A DNA stretch of 64,000 nucleotides, taken from positions 68,071,198-68,135,197 of the forward strand of contig NC_134357.1 of the NCBI RefSeq assembly GCF_048569485.1, in the 5' to 3' direction. The translations under genes were made by a program, and so were the position numbers. Shown one piece after another: positions 58,380 through 64,000 of the stretch (position 1 is the stretch's first letter; each line of letters begins with the position of its first letter). A model generated the notes under the pieces. That model was not told the DNA's origin. It saw only the letters and a program-made list of their open reading frames with translations, and did no database searches. The stretch is from Anomaloglossus baeobatrachus. Its lineage: Eukaryota > Chordata > Amphibia > Anura > Aromobatidae.

Positions 58380-59034
58380 GGCTATGTGCCCACGGGGACA
58401 GTGTTCTGCGGTTATATCCATAGGACATTCTGCAGGAGATCGCAGAAATCCGCAGCACAACTTTTGCCTGTTTACATGCTGCAGATGCACAGCAGAATGT
58501 CCTGTGGATATACTGCGGGCATTCTGCATTGAGGATACTGTAGCATGGCTTCGGCACTGCATCCTCAATGCAGAACAAGTGCAGGAGTGACGGGGGAGTT
58601 CACACATACCTCCATCACGCAGCACTTCTCTCCAGCCATGTCTGCTCTGTGCAAGAGAAGGTGGGCAGGCCTGAACTAGCTCTGGCTGTCACATGACCGG
58701 AGCTCGTGCAGGCCCCACCCACCTCCTCCTTCCTGCTCCTAGCTCCACCGCGCTCCACAGGAGGAAAGTGACTCCGGTGTCTGCTATCAAAGCAGGTAAG
58801 TATGGGACCCTGCGGAGAAATCCGCAGGAATAATTCACATGCTGCAGATTTTTCCGCAGGGAAATTCACATTATTTCCCCTGCGGAAAAAAACACAGCAT
58901 GGGCACAGCACTCCCCAAATGCCATAGAAATGGCTGGGGAATCACTGTACTGCGGAATTTTAAAAAATCCGCGTAATTTCCGTGAAAAAATCGCGGCAAA
59001 TTCCGCAAATTTTCTGCAGTGTGGGCACATAGCC
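58380..59034. mobile_element. MITE with 'ggctatgtgcccac' ends
   Basis: Left end GGCTATGTGCCCACGGGG and right end GTGTGGGCACATAGCC are inverted copies. TAA (58377-58379) and TTA (59035-59037) flank them. The interior is rich in 'tccgcag' and 'ctgcgga' motifs and forms partial hairpins. Non-coding. Confidence 0.8.
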
Positions 59035-59760
59035 TTAAGGCTCCCGTGGTATGCTACACATCACACAGGGATAGGAACCCAAAATGAACCCAGCCAGCAC
59101 TAAAAGGCTCGGCTGCATGTAACAAATAAAGATGAAAAAGATGTAAAAGTAAAAAAATAGATGAGATATTGGTCAATATTTTGTCCAAAATACGCAAGCT
59201 TGCAACCCATGTCAAAGGTTCTCATTCTTTTACAAATTCCTATACTCAATTTCAAAGCAACTCGCTGAAAATGACATATAATTCAAAAAACATTGCAGAA
59301 CATCCAACTTTATCAGTGGAAATGGCTGCACCCTGGAGTGCATTAGTCTATGGAAATATCCATGTCCTTTTTTACCCCTATTAATATAGATTAATAGGGT
59401 CAATACAAGTCTATGGGTCCTTGAAAAACATGTATAGTACATGGATGGCATTTGAGTGTCTTCTGTGTGCTGTAACTTGTGTAACATTGCAAAGTGTAGA
59501 AGAAGCTGTGCACTTTACCTATTTCTCACTGATAAGTGATAAGAATGGGCACATAGATCATACACTGATAATTCCATAACAACCATTAAAATTGTAATGG
59601 TTGTTTAGTAAACATTGTATTAATTTTCTGAGATCTCCAAACTTTTTTTGGCTTATTACAATATCTGTACTCAGAAAGTTATCACTGTGTTATTTTTGGT
59701 ATTACTTTTTTTAGGGTGGGGAGGTGATTGCTTCAAAACATGTCCCCCAGGGCTTGTGCC
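59035..59760. other. Intron sequence, nothing recognised
   Basis: AT-rich stretch without recognised repeats or exons. Confidence 0.35.
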
Positions 59761-59762
59761 GC

Positions 59763-59800
<38 letters not shown>

Positions 59801-59850
59801 TTATTATTATAGCGCCATTTATTCCATGGCGCTTTACAAGTGAAAGAATG
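59763..59850 (-). repeat. (ATT)n microsatellite with a SINE/LINE-like 3' tail
   Basis: About 15 ATT units are followed by 'agcgccatttattccatggc' and 'gctttacaagtg'. Read on the minus strand this is the tail 'gcgccatggaataaatggcg' seen at 36895-37060, with the microsatellite grown from its end. Confidence 0.75.
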
Positions 59851-59862
59851 GATCCTTTCTTT

Positions 59863-60290
59863 AATTTAAGCCCATGGGATCTCTGAATTTTCTGTGATCC
59901 TCTCTTTAAGCCAATGGGATCTGATTTTTTTTGTAATCCTCTTTAAGCCAATGGGATCTCTGATTTTTCTGTGATCCTCTCTTTAAGCCAATGGGATCTC
60001 TGAATTTTCTGTGATCCTCTCTCTAAGCCAATGGGATCTGATTTTGTTTTTGTAATCCTCTTTAAGCCAATGGGATCTCTGATTTTTCTGTGATCCTCTC
60101 TTTAAGCCAATGGGATCTCTGAATTTTCTGTAATCCTCTCTTTAAGCCAATGGGATCTGATTTTGTTTTTGTAATCCTCTTTAAGCCAATGGGATCTCTG
60201 ATTTTTCTGTGATCCTCTCTTTAAGCCAATGGGATCTCTGATTTTTCTCGTGATCCTCTCTTTAAGCCAATGAGATCTCTGAAATTTCTA
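59863..60290. repeat. Intronic minisatellite, ~40-bp units, 11 copies
   Basis: Eleven units on the pattern 'ctttaagccaatgggatct' plus 'ctgatttttctgtgatcctct'. Three unit types (GATTTTTCTGTG, GAATTTTCTGTG, and GATTTTGTTTTTGTA with a shorter join) alternate in a higher-order pattern. The array ends about 125 bp before the acceptor of the last coding exon. Confidence 0.92.
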
Positions 60291-60416
60291 TCTTTTATTA
60301 CTGTACATTACCAATTCCCAAGCCCTCTTTTCCGTCATGGTAAGGCTTATACAAAAAGTCTATTTCTTATTTTATCTATCAAAACAAATTTTAACATTGT
60401 CCCATGCTTTTTTCAG

Positions 60417-60672
60417 GTGTTGCAAAGTTCCGGATTATAGAAGCTACCAATCCCCATCAAACAACATAGCCCGCTTTGGGTTTAAGGCTTTTACCTTTTT
60501 AAAGAAACATTCCAATGTATATATTCAGTGCAAGCTTGTGGTGTGCAAGGAGGTCAGTGCCAACTCTCGTTGCAGTCAAGGATGTATAAGAAGACGCAAG
60601 AGATCAGCTAAGGCCTATCAACATGAAGAGATTAATGTGATGGCTGGACCTTTACAGCTGCAGAATGAATGA
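60417..60672 (+). CDS. DMBT1-like: DMBT1-like gene, terminal ZP-C exon
   Basis: Acceptor CCATGCTTTTTTCAG, phase 2. It encodes CCKVPDYRSYQSPSNN, ARFGFKAFTFLKKHSNVYIQ, CKLVVCKEVSANSRCSQGC, then IRRRKRSAKAYQ, INVMAGPLQLQNE and TGA at 60670-60672. RRRKR is a basic cleavage site at the usual place after the last ZP cysteines, and the hydrophobic INVMAGPLQL after it matches the external hydrophobic patch. No transmembrane segment or GPI signal follows, as in DMBT1 and unlike CUZD1, so the product should be secreted. Confidence 0.95.
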
Positions 60673-60730
60673 AATAAGAAAAACTCAATGAAAATGAATA
60701 CAATAAATTCTATGCTTGTTAAATTTTGAT
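60673..60730 (+). terminator. DMBT1-like: 3' UTR end and poly(A) signal of the DMBT1-like gene
   Basis: AATAAA lies at 60702-60707, 30 bases past the stop codon, with T-rich sequence after it. Cleavage around 60720-60730 is inferred. Confidence 0.7.
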
Positions 60731-61084
60731 AGTGATGATTGCTGTTGAAAAAAACTATAAAACCAGCAACTCTGTATGATTTTATTAAAAAGTAAAATTA
60801 CGCTTTCACAATGGCTTATGTGTAAATATTCTTTATTCTAGCACATTGAAAGATCTGTAAATCAATGTTATAGCATGCAATTACTAGACAGCTGAGTCCT
60901 CACAGATTTTCTTCATCTGTACATTATAATAAAAAGGCGCTTGCTAAGATATCCAGCCATGGGGACTGATCACTCAACTCAGTAATGTTTTTTGGGAATA
61001 CAAGCATTTAGTACGTATACGCGAGCCTCATTTGCGTGTATGCAGATACTTATTCACATAGCAATTTTACAATCGACCACATCT
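60731..61084. other. Downstream intergenic sequence
   Basis: AT-rich sequence beyond the poly(A) signal. Nothing is recognised. Confidence 0.4.
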
Positions 61085-61332
61085 TGCTGCCCAGCTTCAA
61101 TACATTAAGAAGACTGATGTGCACATCTAACATGTGTGAACAGGTGCCAGCTGCTAACACATTATAACTATAAAAATACATACAGCTGCACTCTAAAATG
61201 CTAACATTGAATAAGGGGACCATGGTATTACATTACTGCTTTAGGAATATTTTAAAAAAAGAGAAACTTAGCTAATGTTCTAGACAATGCACGTGAGCCC
61301 GGTAACCACGGCAAGGTGACCTCTTTTTTATA

Positions 61333-61364
<32 letters not shown>

Positions 61365-61745
61365 TAAAGAGGTCTTTCTAAAAAATGTATACACACTTTG
61401 AACTATCATAGAATTTATTTGCCGTTCTACAAGATTAAATTTCTGGAAATGGAAAGCTTACGGTCCAATTTGACAAATACATTAAATGTAAATAAAATGT
61501 AAATTTAACCATGTAGAATGGGATATAAATATTCTATGCAGAAAGGATACTATTATTAAAGAGGGGGACACAGCCTGGTTACAGGGCGTGGTGCTCATTC
61601 AGAAAGCAATGCTGTACAAATATATCAAAAAGACTGACCCACACATTCAACATGTGCCAGCTGATAACTCATTATAACTACAAAAATACATTGAAGCTGC
61701 ACTCTAAAATGCTAACTATGAATAAGAGTACGATGGTATTCCACC
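61085..61745. repeat. Direct duplication, ~130 bp, spaced ~520 bp
   Basis: 61105-61225 and 61630-61745 share 'gtgccagctg', 'taacacattataactata', 'aaaatacat' and 'agctgcactctaaaatgcta'. The segment between them contains a (TA)n run at about 61338-61365. Confidence 0.75.
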
Positions 61746-61864
61746 TCAAATAGGCATTTATGGCTGAAAATGTCCATCTTCATCTAAACAGTAAATCAGG
61801 GATGGAAGCAGAGGTAGGCACCTCTTGCTTCACTGATAGGGGTGCACTTTGGGGAAAGAAAAAA

Positions 61865-62340
61865 TTGACATTTATAGGGTTAGTAATGGGGGTGTCTGAT
61901 AGACGCCTATCTATTACTAAGCCATGGGATTAATGCCAGCTGACATTACATAGCTGACATCAACAACATTAACCTATTCCCCAATGGCCAACACATCAGG
62001 GCAATCGGGAAGAGCATATGATGTGCCACTTCTGATGCGGCCATTTTTAGGTTGGGAAGGGCCCACTAACTATGGACCTTTCCATCCAGATATAAACCAG
62101 CCAGAAGCTGTCTGTTTTACATTGCCTGGCTACCAAAAATGATGGGGACCTCACAGCATTTTTTTTAATCATTTAGTCATTTTTAAAGAAATAATTTTTT
62201 AAAAAAATAGCACAGGATCCTCTCTTTTTTTCATAATCAGCCATGGTCTGCTTTACCTTGGCTGGTTATCAAAAATCTGCGGGACCCCGTGCTTTTTTTT
62301 AAAAAAGTTATTTAATTTTTTACTTCCAAGAAGCAACCTG
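61865..62340. repeat. Single-arm copy of the palindromic repeat family
   Basis: Contains 'gtgtctgatagacgcc', 'attactaagccatgggatta', 'gggcaatcgggaagagc', 'ttaggttgggaagggcc' and 'ccttggctggttatcaaaaa' in the family order. Diverged. Confidence 0.6.
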
Positions 62341-62492
62341 GGAGTCAGACATTTTCTGCATGGATTTTTCAGGCCTCCACTGACTTCTACTATACGCGTT
62401 ACTCAAATCAGGCCTGTCTGAGCATCAGTCCTGCTTGATTCTTGTAACGAGCACTCGAGCATTTTAGTTCTTGCTAATCCGTACTTATGACC

Positions 62493-63065
62493 AAAGGCCG
62501 CTTTACACGCTGCGATCTCGCTAGCGAGATCGCTAGTGTGCGTACCCGCCCCCATCGTTTGTGTGTCACGGGCAAATCGCTGCCCGTAGCGCACAAAATC
62601 GCTCTGACCCATCACACTACTTACCTGCCTAGCGAAGTCGCTGTGACCGGCGAACAGCCTCCTTTCTAAGGGGGTGGTTCGTTCCGCGTCACAGCGACGT
62701 CACTAAGCAGCCACCCAATCAAAGCGGAGGGGGGGAGATGACCTGGATGAACATTCCACCCACCTCCTTCCTTCCTCATTGTCGGCGGCCACAGGTAAGG
62801 TGATGTTCCTCGTTCCTGCGGTGTCACATGTAGCGATGTGTGCTGCCGCAGGAACGACAAACAACATCGTACCTGCAGCTGCAACGATAATTGGGAATAG
62901 GGGGGTATGTCAACGATAATCGATTTTGCACGATTTTGCGACCTTTTTTGATTGCATTTAGGAGTCACACGCAACGACATTGCTAACGAGGCCGGATGTG
63001 CGTCACGAATTCCATGACCCCAACGACATTGCTTTAGCGATGTCGCTGCGTGTAAAGCGGCCTTT
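62493..63065. mobile_element. CG-rich Harbinger-like MITE (copy K)
   Basis: Ends are AAAGGCCGCTTTACACGCTG and, in reverse complement, AAAGGCCGCTTTACACGCAG. The family core has two GACGTCAC-type sites, CCAATC and CCTCCTTCC. The flanking triplets do not match, so the target duplication is unclear. Confidence 0.78.
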
Positions 63066-63066
63066 A

Positions 63067-63850
63067 GGCTACTTTCACACTTCAGTCTTTTTCCATCAGT
63101 CACAATCCGTTCCCTTGAGAAAATACGGTATCCTGCAACATATTTTGAAGGATTCAGTTTTTTCCCCATAGACTTCAATTAACGACGGATTGCGACTGAT
63201 GGCCTTGCGTTGCATCCGCCGCGCGATGGATCAGTTGTGGAATGACTGACCGACGGGCGGAAGGAACTGACACTGTAACATTTTTTGGAGCATCAAAAAA
63301 ATGCACTGCGCAGGATTCCGTCATAATCCGTCAAGACGTATAATGGTTGTCTATGATGCAGGATTCTGCCGTAATCTGTCTCACGATGGAATGCAGTGCT
63401 GGATTCCGTCATGTTCTACTGAGCATGCTCAGTATTTACACAATCACATTGCAAGGCTCCAGAGTGGCTTGATAGGAATATTCCACACACAATTTTAGCT
63501 ATAACAACATTTATTCTGCCCCTTTCTCTACAAACTGTCACAGATGGCCTATGAAAACACAGCAATAGGTAAACAAAATGTCTGGCACTCCCATCGTAAA
63601 ACGGATGCACAATGGATCCAACGGACCAGTTATTTCACAGGATTCCTGTGAATGGATCCTGTGAAATAACACATCCGCTGCGTCCGTTGACAGCTGAAAA
63701 ATGATGGATCTGTCGTTCCGTCACAACGACTGACCTGATGGATTTGAAACGACTGAAAGTGACACACACGTGACACACGTATGACACACGTATGACCATA
63801 ACCATGTGTGTGACTTGTACCTGATTAAAAATGGACATCTGAAACCGGCC
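63067..63850. mobile_element. MITE with 'ggctactttcacac' ends
   Basis: The left end GGCTACTTTCACACTTCAGT is imperfectly mirrored by the right end (reverse complement GGCCGGTTTCAGATGTCC). The interior is made of partly palindromic 'ggattccgtc' and 'ggatcc..tgaaataac' motifs. It begins where copy K ends. Non-coding. Confidence 0.6.
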
Positions 63851-64000
63851 TAAGGGGCAGCCTGTTCAGGAAACTAACTGCACTCACCTTAGCAAAATGG
63901 AATAATTTGCTTCCCATCTCAATAAGAAGGGGAGCTATTTATATCCCCTCTATGACCTGAGCCAGAGAGAAATGATTTTGTGGCGCACATATATACCACA
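63851..64000. other. Right edge of window
   Basis: Short stretch with 'ggggcagcctgttcaggaaa'. Nothing is assigned. Confidence 0.3.

Noticed and set aside
58795-58803. CAGGTAAGTA and similar strong donors at 3190, 5764, 38620 and 58795
   Set aside because: They fall inside MITEs or repeats with no in-phase coding exon before them.
1-64000. An undescribed multi-gene system such as a defence or biosynthetic cluster
   Set aside because: All protein-coding signal is accounted for by one DMBT1-like host gene and transposable elements. The novelty candidates are structural (giant foldbacks, MITE modules), not a gene system.

Overview
The window looks like intronic and exonic DNA from an amphibian, most likely a frog. 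This rests on the repeat content: TTAA-flanked T2/Kolobok-type MITEs ending in AGGG, many Tc1 copies, a Gmr1-type Gypsy element, decayed tRNA-SINE-like tails, and CG-rich MITEs with TTA/TAA target duplications in an AT-rich background. The species cannot be named from sequence alone.

One host gene is supported, on the + strand: the 3' half of a DMBT1-like gene (CUB plus zona pellucida domain, secreted). Nine exons fit together in phase. Four are microexons of 15, 15, 15 and 18 bp encoding short linkers (4970, 37519, 41069, 42850). Two make one CUB domain (46855-46993, 49183-49400). Three make the ZP module (53938-54113, 54764-55152, 60417-60672), which ends with a dibasic cleavage site, a short hydrophobic tail and no membrane anchor. 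A poly(A) signal lies at 60702. Everything upstream of 46.8 kb is intron apart from the microexons, so any SRCR repeats and the promoter lie left of the window. From about 60.73 kb to the right end only repeats are seen.

The introns are layered transposon nests. Nest 1 (5153-24857) is one decayed ~1.6 kb Tc1 element blown up to 19.7 kb by a T2 MITE, a hAT element and a TTAA element that carries a minisatellite. Two LTR retroelements sit inside the hAT: a young Gmr1-like Gypsy at 6538-11561 and an older conventional Gypsy at 11665-20408, the latter holding a CG-rich MITE. Nest 2 (25532-37122) is an older T2-type element containing a ~10.7 kb giant foldback element (25647-36318). The foldback has multi-kilobase CT/GA-rich arms, a second Tc1 copy and two more CG-rich MITEs. 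A third notable structure is a TTA-flanked foldback (43642-46397) with a nearly perfect ~0.9 kb palindrome, just upstream of the CUB exons.

The most unusual content is the pair of giant palindromic elements with different ends but related internal modules, plus a family of about ten CG-rich MITEs that often carry a CRE/CCAAT/GC-box-like cluster. No operon, CRISPR array or toxin system is present. The long serine/leucine-rich open frames at 28-30 kb and 32-35 kb are translations of simple sequence, not genes.
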